This document shows, in pieces, positions 40,094 to 48,491 of a DNA stretch of 55,352 nt (positions are counted from its first letter, which is position 1; each line of letters starts with the position of its first letter). The stretch lies in the IMG/VR virus record IMGVR_UViG_3300015360_002570, positions 1 to 55,352 of that record; one strand, written 5' to 3'. A model generated the notes under the pieces. The model searched no databases, was not told the DNA's origin, and saw only the letters and a program-made list of their open reading frames with translations. Both the position numbers and the translations under genes were made by a program. This stretch comes from a virus.

Positions 40094-41735
40094 CGTAAAT
40101 AAGATGCCCCCCGAACTGCGGATGGTGTCGCTGACAAAACACCTGAATCGTGTGCCTACGGAGGACCTCATTCGGGAGATCAGGGGGGAGCCCAACGCTC
40201 TCTTGAAGGAGCTGGCCGGACCCAAGCTGCTGAGGGAAGCGATGCAGGCGGAGCTGGCTGGAAGGATGCCGGAGAAGTGGAAGTTCGAGAGCCAGAAGCC
40301 GAACCCCCCCAGAAAAGGTCCGGGGGGCGCCAACACGAACAGGCTGATAGCGACTCCCAACGACAAGATTAATCTGGATGTCCCCCTCTCCCGTCCGGTG
40401 ATGGAGAAGATGTATGCGAGGTATCTAGAGGGGTCAACAAAGAGGACGGTGGATAAGGAGGATTTTCCGCGGCTGCACGCGGCTCTGGAAAAGACGGTCA
40501 GGACGGCCAAGGCACGGTCGATGCGGGGTCCAGAGAAGGAGCCCGAGAAGACGCTGAACGAACTGAAGCAGGAGAAGGAGGCCGCCTTCAGGGAAGACGA
40601 GCAGATGATGGAGGAGGAGCGCAAAGACAGGCGGGAGAGGAAGGCTGATGCCGAAAACAGGAAGGGGTTCGAGCATAAAAGGAGGGAGCCCGATCAGACG
40701 AGGTCGGGGTTCAGGCCCGGTGTGGATGCGTCCGTGCCCAAAGAGGTCGTGGATTTCAAGAAGAGCGCCAGGGAGATCAGCAATCCGTTGAAGCAAGGGA
40801 GCCTGAAGGAACGCATGAAGATGCTGGAGAGGGAACTGAACCACGCGATGCAGGACGTGAACCAGAAGTTCCCCCCCGACAATAAAGAGTCGTGGGACAG
40901 TCCGAAGAACAAGAAGATGTTCAAGGAACGGGTGTCCCGCCAGACGGACATTGTGCGGGCGACGGTTGAGGAGGGCAGCCGGTTCGCGGACGCCTCCGAG
41001 ATCAACAAGCTCGTAGCGCCACACCACAAACTGTTGGCGAACAGGCCCGAGTACTTTGCAAAGCAGGCATTAAACGACTTTAACGAAGCGAAGAAGGGGG
41101 GCGCCGACCCAGGCCTGGTTAAGAGGTTGGAGGAGTTGGCGGCGGGGCAGGCCGACGTGGTTGTTCATGTGAAGAGGGGGGAGTACACGCAGGCCCACCT
41201 GAAGGGGCTGGAGATGTTCAACCTGGAGCAAATGATGAAGAACCCCCGCAACCAAGAGGCGAGGGGACTCAGAGATTCCTACCAGCGGCAGTACTACAGC
41301 GTGGTGGATGGTGGGGGCCAGCGGTACACGAAGAGCCCCGAGTACGATGATGACGGGAGGCCCGTAACCACGGAAGGGCAGGACCGGTCCCGCAAGAAGC
41401 AGGAGAGGAGGGAGGACTGGAAAGCGAACACGGATCAGAACAGGGCGATTGCGCAGGACGCTGAGTGGACGACGGACCAGAAGGCGGCGGCAGGAAATCT
41501 TGGCAAGGCTGAGAAGGGTGGGGCAAGGGGGGGCAGCCCCATGCCGAGGGTGGGGCCGGGAGGCGCGAACGTGAACAGGCTGAGCGGCGAGGGGAGGCCG
41601 CCTGTGTTCAGCTGGAATCCGCCCATTAAGCCGTATGTGAAGCAGGTGGGCAGGCTGATGACCCCGATGGAGAAGAAAGCGGGGCTGATCTGGAAGATTT
41701 TGAGGCAGTTGGCGAGGCGGAAGTTGAGGCTATAG
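40083..41735 (+). CDS. Charged helical virion protein, 550 aa
   Basis: Very rich in Lys, Arg and Glu with long coiled-coil-like tracts (NELKQEKEAAFREDEQMMEE; ERKDRRERKADAENRKGFEH). A phrase GPGGANTNRL near residue 78 recurs as GPGGANVNRL near residue 495. TTG 40083 is listed because a GGGAGAGGGGG copy 6 nt upstream can act as ribosome site; ATG 40104 is the alternative and would start the protein at MPPELRM. AGG is the main Arg codon. Likely an internal protein that contacts DNA. Confidence 0.65.
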   Translation: MDSNVNKMPPELRMVSLTKHLNRVPTEDLIREIRGEPNALLKELAGPKLLREAMQAELAGRMPEKWKFESQKPNPPRKGPGGANTNRLIATPNDKINLDVPLSRPVMEKMYARYLEGSTKRTVDKEDFPRLHAALEKTVRTAKARSMRGPEKEPEKTLNELKQEKEAAFREDEQMMEEERKDRRERKADAENRKGFEHKRREPDQTRSGFRPGVDASVPKEVVDFKKSAREISNPLKQGSLKERMKMLERELNHAMQDVNQKFPPDNKESWDSPKNKKMFKERVSRQTDIVRATVEEGSRFADASEINKLVAPHHKLLANRPEYFAKQALNDFNEAKKGGADPGLVKRLEELAAGQADVVVHVKRGEYTQAHLKGLEMFNLEQMMKNPRNQEARGLRDSYQRQYYSVVDGGGQRYTKSPEYDDDGRPVTTEGQDRSRKKQERREDWKANTDQNRAIAQDAEWTTDQKAAAGNLGKAEKGGARGGSPMPRVGPGGANVNRLSGEGRPPVFSWNPPIKPYVKQVGRLMTPMEKKAGLIWKILRQLARRKLRL

Positions 41736-41760
41736 TTGGAGACACCCTGGAGACACGAAG
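41733..41760 (+). promoter_or_regulatory. TATAGT box with a leader
   Basis: TATAGT overlaps the stop of the preceding gene, but here the ATG follows 22 nt later, after a leader with two GGAGACAC repeats. It may be the leadered form of the same promoter type. Confidence 0.4.
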
Positions 41761-42330
41761 ATGAGTGGTCAGTTCCCGATGCCCGTTAAAGAGTTCAGCG
41801 ATTTCGAGGTGAAGACGAGGACGTTCGGGCCGTACGCGGCTGCGAACTTCGCCAGCACCGACAACGTGGTGCGCCTGCCCATCATGTTCGAGAGGGATGC
41901 AGTCGTGCATAAAATGAGCGTGCAGGCGGGCACGAGGAGCAGCGTGGACGATGTCGGCCTGACCCTGATGAAGGGGGCGATCAACGCGACCACGAAAGTG
42001 GTAACGGCGCACAGTGGTACGGTGGCCGCGAGTCCGAACAATCGGGTGAGCAGCACCCGGAATATCGGGGATGGGACCACAACCAACCAGGTGGGGATCA
42101 CGAACAATCGCAAGGAACAGGTCGAGCTTATCAAGGGGTTCGGGACGGGAGCCGCCATCGTGGTGCCGGGCGTCGAGCCGGGCGATCAGGTGTTCACAGG
42201 CGGCGTGGTCCAGGGGCCGTACGAAAACATTATTGAGGCGGGCAACGAACTGTACCTGCACACGGACCTGGCGGCGACGGACCTGGCGGGGCTCTACGTG
42301 CATCTGGTTATTGGGTACAGGAAGGCATAA
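41761..42330 (+). CDS. Decoration- or fibre-like structural protein, 189 aa
   Basis: Mostly beta-strand sequence with Gly/Asn turns (VRLPIMFERDAVVHKMSVQA; VDDVGLTLMKGAINATTKVV; GAAIVVPGVEPGDQVFTGGV; NELYLHTDLAATDLAGLYVH). The composition fits a head-decoration or small tail protein. It has its own promoter-like box and a strong terminator, consistent with high expression. The family is not recognised. Confidence 0.7.
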   Translation: MSGQFPMPVKEFSDFEVKTRTFGPYAAANFASTDNVVRLPIMFERDAVVHKMSVQAGTRSSVDDVGLTLMKGAINATTKVVTAHSGTVAASPNNRVSSTRNIGDGTTTNQVGITNNRKEQVELIKGFGTGAAIVVPGVEPGDQVFTGGVVQGPYENIIEAGNELYLHTDLAATDLAGLYVHLVIGYRKA

Positions 42331-42363
42331 CAAGGCGGATCGGGTGCGAGGACCCGGTAGGTG

Positions 42364-42396
42364 AAAAACCCCCTGGCGTGAGGCCGGGGGGGTTTT
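42364..42396 (+). terminator. Intrinsic terminator (probably bidirectional)
   Basis: AAAACCCCC/GGGGGGTTTT stem followed by TTTTATTT on plus; on minus A-rich bases give TTTTT after the stem, so it may also end the convergent 43034-42489 gene. Confidence 0.85.
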
Positions 42397-42488
42397 ATTT
42401 CATCTGTGGATAGGCGCGCCAAAGAGCTTCCAACCGATGATGATCCAGTAGAGAAATGAGATTGTCATGCGGGAGGGTAGAGCGTAAC

Positions 42489-43034
42489 TCAGCCCTTTGG
42501 AGACTCCGGGGGGTTGCCGTTGGCGCCTTCCCACTCGCGGGCGAACTGTTCGAGTACGAGGTACATCATGCGACCGATTTCGATCTGAGTGGTGGGCGTG
42601 CGCTGCGCGAGAAGGTGGAGGATGTCGAAGATGAGAGACACACAGATAGATGCGTTTGTGGTGTCCACTTCGTCCATGTCGTCGGGGGAAGAGGCACCCC
42701 CGTAGCCGCCAAGAGACTCGCCGATGGCGCGAAGTGCGCAGAGGGCGCGGGCCGCTCGCTCTTCCCCTTGTTTGGTTGCGACGTAGGCCCTTTCGAGGGG
42801 CGGCAGGGTGTCAAGCAAGGACGGGAGAGGGGGCAAAGGCTCGGCGTCGGTGAGGGGAACCGCGGTGAACGTGATGTCGGTGCAGCCTTCAACAGGAAGT
42901 GCGGATAAGGGCCAGATGCCCAGCTCTTTGCAGAGGAAGTTCCACGCTTTGTTACGATTCTCTTCGCCGAGGGAGGCGGCGGATGTGAGGTCGTAGGCTT
43001 GGAGGTTCGTGAGGGTGTACTGGGTGCGGGCCAT
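42489..43034 (-). CDS. Lone leftward gene in the virion block, 181 aa
   Basis: Not recognised. A soluble helical protein (TNLQAYDLTSAASLGEENRN; KAWNFLCKELGIWPL; SICVSLIFDILHLLAQRTPT; IGRMMYLVLEQFAREWEGAN) with a Pro-rich middle. It is the only leftward gene between 18.6 and 46.8 kb. Its ATG lies 19 bp from the divergent ATG of the 43054 gene, and it converges on the terminator at 42364. It may be a separately regulated early or accessory gene. Confidence 0.7.
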   Translation of the reverse strand: MARTQYTLTNLQAYDLTSAASLGEENRNKAWNFLCKELGIWPLSALPVEGCTDITFTAVPLTDAEPLPPLPSLLDTLPPLERAYVATKQGEERAARALCALRAIGESLGGYGGASSPDDMDEVDTTNASICVSLIFDILHLLAQRTPTTQIEIGRMMYLVLEQFAREWEGANGNPPESPKG

Positions 43035-43042
43035 GTGGTTCC

Positions 43043-43053
43043 TACAGTGGGGT
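43043..43053 (+). promoter_or_regulatory. TACAGT box 5 nt before ATG
   Basis: TACAGT-GGGGT-ATG, within the 19-bp gap between two divergent start codons. Confidence 0.5.
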
Positions 43054-46000
43054 ATGAGCAGGTACAGCGAGTTCAATATTTATGATGCGCCCAGCGCGAT
43101 TGCAGGTCAGGCCCTGAAGGGGCAGTTGAGCCTGAAGAACGCGAGGGACGCGGTCCTGAATCCTGAGAATCTGAGTCCCAGTGAGCGCCAGAACCTGTAC
43201 CAGACGCTGACGGGAGGGGGGTCGGGCAACCGGATCGTAGACACGCTGGGCAACATCGCCACAAGTCCGTGGCTCTACATCGCACTTCTTACGGGGCCGC
43301 TGGGTGTGGAGGCCCTGAAGGGCGGGAAGAGTTTGTTCATGCTGGCCGCGGCGAAGAACCCGATGGCCCGCAAAACCCTCACCATGTTGGAGAGCGCGGG
43401 TGTGATGGGGCTCAGCACCATGATGCCCAGTCACGCGGTACAGGCCGGACAGGACATGCAGGGCGTGATCGAGGAGGGGCTGGAGTTGGCGGCACGGATG
43501 GGGGCAAAGACGGAGGCGGCGCTGCGGGTGGCCATTGAAACGAGGTTGGCGGGAAAAGGCGTAATCGCCAAGATCACGACGCTTAATCCCGAAGACTACA
43601 AAGGGGTGGTTGGGGAAGAGGTAAACCGGGTGATGTGGGGAATCCGGGTCAGGGGGACCGGGCTGGATGACGTGGCGGAGACCTCGTACCAGAGGGGGAA
43701 GCTGAGCGGGTTTACGGTGACGGATCGGAACGGAAACGTGCTGACGCCCTCGGCCCTGCCCAAAGATTTGACGGAGGAGCTGGAGGCGCTGGAGAACGTG
43801 AAGGGCGCTCCGATGAAGACCTATACGAGCGCGGTTGAGGGCTTAAACAACAGGTTGGAGCAGAGGGCGGTCGCCGCGCAGCAGGCCGGGAACGCGGCGG
43901 GTTCGGTTCCCTTCCGTGTGACGATCAAAATGGAGGAAGAGACGCTGTTGAGGGAGAAGCGGGCCGCCTACTTCAATAAGGGGGATACGGACAGGTTGTT
44001 CGCGGAGTACCCCGAAGCGCTGGCACATGTGGAGATGATGGAGGACGTGGGGCGGATCGGGTACGTGAAGCTGGTGGGCGACGAGACCCGGATGCTCACG
44101 CCCCAGGGCGACCTGGTGCGGGGCGGAGCGTTTCATACGGACCAAGATAAGCTGGAGCGGTTGGCGGAGGTTCTCCGCCACCAGAAGTTGGGAGAGGGGG
44201 ACAATGAGGCAACGGGCGCCAAGCTGTTGGGCTGGATCGTGGGCCAGGATAACACCAGCGAGATGTGGAGACTGGTGAAGAAGGGGGATGCGGGAGCGAT
44301 TGCGCAGGCGAAGGCCATGCTCGACGCGAAGTTGAGTACGGAGTGGGGCCAGAAGTACGCGCCGAGGAATCTGATGAAGCCCGCGGAAGTGGTGGGCGTG
44401 GAGCTGCCGAAGGGGATGAGGGAACTAGAGGAAGACTATCACACGATGGCGGTGGGCGCGGGCCGCGTGATCCCGCGGACGGATGCGGTGCCCCTGTATC
44501 ACAATAAGGATATGGTAGATGCGGGCAAGCATTTTGGTCTGACGAAAGAGGGAATGGACCACATCAGTCTGGTGGACGAGGAGGCCGCCAAGGCTCTGAG
44601 AAGGGGGCGGGAGAAAGACGGGTTTAAGGAGACGCTGTCCACCCACTCGTTGAGACTGGAGGACAGTCATGCGAGGTATGTGGTCGAAGTCCATAGGGCG
44701 CACGCTCTCAACACGGCGGCGGTCAGCGACGCCGCGTACCGGCATGAGGCCCACAACGCGAGACAGGTGCCGACGGAAACCAGGCAGCGCCAGACTCAGC
44801 ATGGGTTCGGGGGCCCCAACCAGGGCTATACAAATCCGAACACGGGGGCGTCGCATCCGGGGATCAGCGTGCCCCTGGGAGAGCCATTGCGCGACGGGTT
44901 GAAATCGAGGGGGATCAAGGATACGAGTAACTACATGCTGCTTCAGAGGGCGCATGACGGGATGGTCGATCCCGCGAGGCAGGCGATGCTGCGCAACGTG
45001 CTGATTCCCAGCCTGGTGGGATCGTCGAATCATTCCCAGATGGCATACGCCGCGAGCATCGAGTTCCAGAAGTCGATGGCCGGTAAGTTCGCAAAGAGCA
45101 AGATCGGGAACATGGTGAGGGCGTGGGGCGGGAAGCACGGCGCCGCCTTCGTCGATGACATGGAGGAGTTCTCGAAGAAGGAGCTGAATCCCACGGGCAC
45201 ACAGACGATGAGCAGGCACCTGGCCAACTACCTGTTCGTGACACATATGGGGTTCAATGTATCAAGCGTGCTGGTGAACATGATGCAGCCGTTGACGCTG
45301 GCGGCAGGGGCTACGGGGCTGGGTGGGATTGCGAAGGGGTATGGGAAGGCCATCAAGGAGGTGTTTGGATATGTGGCGGAGCGGGTGGGCAGCGGCAAGG
45401 CGTTCGCAACGGACGTGGAGAGGGCCGCCCTCATCAAGAAGCACTTTAAGTGGGCCGACCAGGCCGGGATCACGCCCGACTGGATGCGTCTGGTTGAAGG
45501 AAGAAGCGGCGTGGACGGCTGGATGGGCAGGGCCAGCAAGCTGGCGATGAATCTGTTTGAGAAAAGCGAGTGGTTCAACAAGAGCGCGGCGGGGCACATG
45601 CTGGAACACGCCTACGTGAAGGCGGGCCGCAACGTGATGACCGACCCTCTCTTCAAGAGCGATATGAGAGGGTGGATCGCCAGCACGCAGTTCGCGCCCG
45701 ACAAGCTGTTCACGCCTCTGGTCTTTCTGGAGCCCGACAGCCAGATCAGGGGTGTTAAGATGCACGGATTGCTGTCGAACCCCCTCGTGAAGATGTTCAT
45801 GCAGTTCCCGGTGCGGACGGCCACGAACTTCTGGGCCATCCATCCCGATCTGGGAGGGGCGGAGGGCGTGGCCAGCAAACTGAAGTATTGGGGCCGGGCC
45901 TTCGCCATCAGCGCGGTCGTGAATGAGGTGGGAAAGGGGATACTGGGCGTGCATTTGAGCAGGGGCCTGGCGGCGAGCAGCGTGACCGACGTGATGGGCG

Positions 46001-46818
46001 GCAACAAAGTGCTGTACAACGATCAGTGGTATCCGATGCCGCCCGTGGTGAGGATGGCCACCAATCTGGTGAGGGGATTAGGTGGGGACACCACGGCGAT
46101 GGCCGACTTCCTGGCCACCAGCGTGCCGGGGGGCATCGCGTTGGGAAGGGCCGTTGGAGTTATGCCCCAACTGAGCCCGTTGATGGGCGCCGGGTTGCTC
46201 CAGAAGACATATGCGGATTATGGGAACATCCAGCCCGACGGCACGGTGCCCGTCTATAAGTGGGACGGCACGCTCATTGAGAACAAGACCCCGGCGGAGA
46301 TTGTGATGAGAGGTCTGGGCGTTGATCTGGGAAGCTGGGGCGAGCAGGGGGCCATTGATGGATACCTGATTAAGCAGAGGGCACGGATTCTCAAGTACAG
46401 GCACGAGTTTCTAAGGAGGCTCGCGGGCAACGACACGGCGGGCGCCGAAGCGATCAGGAGGGAGTTTGGCACAAAGTTCAAGGACCCCGTCAACGGCCAG
46501 CCCATGCCCCTTACGGTGACACAGCAGCAGGTCAAGAGCTACATGAGGGCCAGGGCGATGATGGGGCGTACGGAACGCATCCTGGACAGCCTGCCCGCCG
46601 ACGCCAGAAGCCAGTACGCCGCCTTCGCGGAAGGTGCGGGCGCCAGCAGGGGCATCGACCTCACGAGCGGCGCCACGGCCTCCACACGGGAGAGGGGGGA
46701 CACCACGATTCAGGATGATCGGATCAGGGAGTTGCAGAGGAGGGTGGAGGCGGTGGGACCGGCAGCCGCCCAGAAGACAGGGTTCGATAAGTTCGCAAGT
46801 TACTCGGGAGCCGGATGA
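43054..46818 (+). CDS. Very large internal virion protein, 1254 aa
   Basis: The largest gene. It is mostly helical with hydrophobic segments near the N-terminus (SPWLYIALLTGPLGVEAL, about 67-84) and centre (MGFNVSSVLVNMMQPLTLAA; AFAISAVVNEVGKGILGVHL). Size, last place in the head/tail block and membrane-like segments match the large DNA-ejection protein (gp16-like) of short-tailed phages; a lytic transglycosylase motif was not found by eye. AGG is the main Arg codon. Two GGGAGAGGGGG copies are within it. The stop codon lies in a GGCTCA element. Confidence 0.7.
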   Translation: MSRYSEFNIYDAPSAIAGQALKGQLSLKNARDAVLNPENLSPSERQNLYQTLTGGGSGNRIVDTLGNIATSPWLYIALLTGPLGVEALKGGKSLFMLAAAKNPMARKTLTMLESAGVMGLSTMMPSHAVQAGQDMQGVIEEGLELAARMGAKTEAALRVAIETRLAGKGVIAKITTLNPEDYKGVVGEEVNRVMWGIRVRGTGLDDVAETSYQRGKLSGFTVTDRNGNVLTPSALPKDLTEELEALENVKGAPMKTYTSAVEGLNNRLEQRAVAAQQAGNAAGSVPFRVTIKMEEETLLREKRAAYFNKGDTDRLFAEYPEALAHVEMMEDVGRIGYVKLVGDETRMLTPQGDLVRGGAFHTDQDKLERLAEVLRHQKLGEGDNEATGAKLLGWIVGQDNTSEMWRLVKKGDAGAIAQAKAMLDAKLSTEWGQKYAPRNLMKPAEVVGVELPKGMRELEEDYHTMAVGAGRVIPRTDAVPLYHNKDMVDAGKHFGLTKEGMDHISLVDEEAAKALRRGREKDGFKETLSTHSLRLEDSHARYVVEVHRAHALNTAAVSDAAYRHEAHNARQVPTETRQRQTQHGFGGPNQGYTNPNTGASHPGISVPLGEPLRDGLKSRGIKDTSNYMLLQRAHDGMVDPARQAMLRNVLIPSLVGSSNHSQMAYAASIEFQKSMAGKFAKSKIGNMVRAWGGKHGAAFVDDMEEFSKKELNPTGTQTMSRHLANYLFVTHMGFNVSSVLVNMMQPLTLAAGATGLGGIAKGYGKAIKEVFGYVAERVGSGKAFATDVERAALIKKHFKWADQAGITPDWMRLVEGRSGVDGWMGRASKLAMNLFEKSEWFNKSAAGHMLEHAYVKAGRNVMTDPLFKSDMRGWIASTQFAPDKLFTPLVFLEPDSQIRGVKMHGLLSNPLVKMFMQFPVRTATNFWAIHPDLGGAEGVASKLKYWGRAFAISAVVNEVGKGILGVHLSRGLAASSVTDVMGGNKVLYNDQWYPMPPVVRMATNLVRGLGGDTTAMADFLATSVPGGIALGRAVGVMPQLSPLMGAGLLQKTYADYGNIQPDGTVPVYKWDGTLIENKTPAEIVMRGLGVDLGSWGEQGAIDGYLIKQRARILKYRHEFLRRLAGNDTAGAEAIRREFGTKFKDPVNGQPMPLTVTQQQVKSYMRARAMMGRTERILDSLPADARSQYAAFAEGAGASRGIDLTSGATASTRERGDTTIQDDRIRELQRRVEAVGPAAAQKTGFDKFASYSGAG

Positions 46819-46822
46819 GCCA
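46808..46822 (-). repeat. GGCTCATCCGGCTC element
   Basis: A minus-strand copy of the GGCTCAT-NN-GGCTCA element overlapping the stop codon of the 1254-residue gene. Confidence 0.45.
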
Positions 46823-46830
46823 GGCCCAAA

Positions 46831-46895
46831 CCCCAAGATATATATACATTCTTTTCTCTAAATGTTTAGAAGGAGGGCTTGGCTCATCAGGCTCA
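46831..46895 (-). repeat. GGCTCA/TATATA element, copy 2 (inverted)
   Basis: Read on minus: TGAGCC-TG-ATGAGCCAAG, TTCTAAA...TTTAGA (a 6+6 bp palindrome), then ATGTATATATA. It has the same order of parts as 17031-17098 in opposite genome orientation. It lies where the two transcription blocks converge. No gene is seen between 46819 and 46981, apart from a start-less coding-like minus frame at 46893-46980. Confidence 0.6.
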
Positions 46896-46981
46896 GAGTC
46901 CCCCCTCTCCCATCTGGGCGAGGTAGTCGAGGCCGTCCTTGAAGTCACGGAAGAGGACTCGCTTCAGGGCGGGGGGGCTTC

Positions 46982-47275
46982 TTAATGGGCGATGAGATCG
47001 GGGGGAAGGAGGGTGGGGTCCTCGAAGTCTTCGTAGGGGTCGCCTTCGACCATTACGGCGAGTGGGACGAACCCGTAGAAGGGTTCGGAGCCGCTGTCGT
47101 CGATGTTGACGGCGCAGATCAGGGCGACCGGAGCGCCGTCGGACTTGCGGATGGAAGAGACAAGGGCAATGCGGATGGAAGAGACAAGGCCAACGCGGTG
47201 GGCTTTGGCGGCGGCCAGGAGGGTGGTGAAGTTGGCGCGATGGCCCTCGTGAAGAGCGGGAGGCGTGGCGGGCAT
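46982..47275 (-). CDS. DUF6117-like protein, 97 aa
   Basis: NFTTLLAAAKAHRVGLVSSI, DGAPVALICAVNIDDSG, and FVPLAVMVEGDPYEDFEDPT resemble the small DUF6117 family of mobile elements (recognised from memory). A tandem 24-bp duplication doubles the phrase LVSSIR. It is the last gene of the leftward block, 34 bp from the divergent ATG at 47310. Confidence 0.7.
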   Translation of the reverse strand: MPATPPALHEGHRANFTTLLAAAKAHRVGLVSSIRIALVSSIRKSDGAPVALICAVNIDDSGSEPFYGFVPLAVMVEGDPYEDFEDPTLLPPDLIAH

Positions 47276-47298
47276 AAGAGTTTCTTTATGGGCGAGGC

Positions 47299-47309
47299 TA
47301 CAGTAAGGG
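47299..47309 (+). promoter_or_regulatory. TACAGT box 5 nt before ATG
   Basis: TACAGT-AAGGG-ATG between two divergent genes; AAGG is too close to the ATG to be a good ribosome site. Confidence 0.5.
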
Positions 47310-47774
47310 ATGGAACACACACAGATGCTGATGACGTTGATGCAGATCGACATGACGGGGATTGCCGAGAGCGCCCCGGAGCTTATCAGGCCGGTTATCT
47401 ATGTGGGAATCCTTGTGTATCTGGGGCAGAAGCTGATGCCGTTGGGCCTTCTGGCCAAAGAGATGCTGGATAAGAGGATTTTGCTGGAGGCCGAGAAGTC
47501 GGCGGTCGAGCAAGCCCGCAACATGAGCGCTCAGACGGGCCTGGAGATGGTGAGGATCGTGAAGGACATGCAGTCGCATGTGCGCGAGACGCAGGAGAGC
47601 CAGGCAAAGAGCGTGGGGGACAACCTGAAACTCGCTACGGCGCTGAGGGATATGCAAACCTCGGCCAAATACGGCTTCCCCTTCGGCGTGGACGGGGCGC
47701 TGGTCAAGATTCAGGAAGGGCAGGCGACTCAAAGACCCGGTTCCCTCGTTCCCGACGCCACCGATTCTATCTGA
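47310..47774 (+). CDS. Single-helix membrane protein with coiled coil, 154 aa
   Basis: One hydrophobic segment, LIRPVIYVGILVYLGQKLMP (about 25-44), is followed by a charged helix (LDKRILLEAEKSAVEQARNM; VKDMQSHVRETQESQAKSVG). N-out/C-in topology with a long coiled coil would be possible for a holin, spanin-like or membrane-anchored factor. It is the only rightward gene outside the main block and has its own promoter-like box, so a separately timed function such as lysis is conceivable but unproven. Confidence 0.7.
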   Translation: MEHTQMLMTLMQIDMTGIAESAPELIRPVIYVGILVYLGQKLMPLGLLAKEMLDKRILLEAEKSAVEQARNMSAQTGLEMVRIVKDMQSHVRETQESQAKSVGDNLKLATALRDMQTSAKYGFPFGVDGALVKIQEGQATQRPGSLVPDATDSI

Positions 47775-47777
47775 ATC

Positions 47778-47841
47778 CTGCGGTGGCGTTGTGAGACACC
47801 ACCGCAGAAGTGTGTCCCCAGGGGAAGAATAAGCCCCTGGG
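47778..47841. terminator. Two hairpins between convergent genes
   Basis: CTGCGGTGG/CCACCGCAG (47778-47807) and CCCAGGGG/CCCCTGGG (47817-47841). Neither has a T-run, but they lie exactly between two convergent gene ends. Confidence 0.5.
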
Positions 47842-47863
47842 AGTCGTTCCAGCTTTCGCCGGT

Positions 47864-48178
47864 CTACTTGGGGGTGGGAGCCTGAAATCGGAATCGGATG
47901 GTGAGCGCACCGTCGTAATCGACGCTCACGAGGAACGAATCTGGGTAGGGCCGACCATTATTGATCGGAGTCATGGTGACGTATGCCGAACCCACACCAA
48001 CCGATGTGAGTTCGGCACTGAGGCCATCGGGCGCGGCGGCCACCGTGCATACCTCGGGGTTGCCGCTGGACCACGTTGGCGCTGAGTCCGGCTCGATCTC
48101 CATACCGTGTCGGTCGAACAGGTCGCCGAGGGCCATCTGCTTCTGTGCTGTCGTGAATTGCGTCTGGGTGTTGGACAT
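47864..48178 (-). CDS. Ig-like (Big_2-type) domain protein, 104 aa
   Basis: The segment TWSSGNPEVCTVAAAPDGLSAELTSVGVGSAYVTMTP follows the bacterial Ig-like group 2 pattern (W-x-S-x-N-x-x-V-x-V ... V-G-x-G-x-A-x-V-T). Such domains bind surfaces or decorate virions. An N-terminal helix (TQFTTAQKQMALGDLFDRHG) precedes it. AAAAGGA lies 8 nt before the ATG. Stand-alone expression from the early block is unusual for this fold. Confidence 0.75.
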   Translation of the reverse strand: MSNTQTQFTTAQKQMALGDLFDRHGMEIEPDSAPTWSSGNPEVCTVAAAPDGLSAELTSVGVGSAYVTMTPINNGRPYPDSFLVSVDYDGALTIRFRFQAPTPK

Positions 48179-48181
48179 GTG

Positions 48182-48370
48182 TTATTCCTTTTCCTCTTCC
48201 GAAGGAAGAACACCGACTTTGCGGGCGTACTCCACGAGTTTGCCCATCACATACGGGTCCAGGAAAACGACAGGTTCATCCTTGGGGCTACCCACCCGAA
48301 TCTCAATCGTGTCGTTGTAAACACTTGCGTAGACCTCATCGCCGAGGTGCTTAGTAGGCTTTTTGGCCAT
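48182..48370 (-). CDS. Small conserved phage protein (paralogue of 2724-2906)
   Basis: 62 residues: HLGDEVYASVYNDTIEIRVG, EPVVFLDPYVMGKLVEYARK, then an acidic tail. The same family as the 60-residue protein at 2724-2906. Function unknown. Confidence 0.75.
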   Translation of the reverse strand: MAKKPTKHLGDEVYASVYNDTIEIRVGSPKDEPVVFLDPYVMGKLVEYARKVGVLPSEEEKE

Positions 48371-48420
48371 GCTGCTTTCCTTTCCAGATGGGGGTAAGGG
48401 GGTAAGGGGGTAAGGGAAGA

Positions 48421-48449
48421 GCGGGGCACCATTCGTGACAGTGCCCCGC
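48421..48449 (-). terminator. Probable terminator
   Basis: A 9-bp stem (GCGGGGCAC/GTGCCCCGC) with an 11-nt loop, followed on minus by TCTTCCCTT; it lies after the 49643-48492 gene. Confidence 0.6.
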
Positions 48450-48491
48450 CAGAGGAGAGAGAGAAACAAAGGAAAGTCTAGGCTTCTTTGT

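Noticed and set aside
46893-46980. Minus-strand frame reading ALKRVLFRDFKDGLDYLAQM up to a stop
   Set aside because: It reads like protein, but no start codon precedes it in frame; perhaps a remnant of a lost gene.
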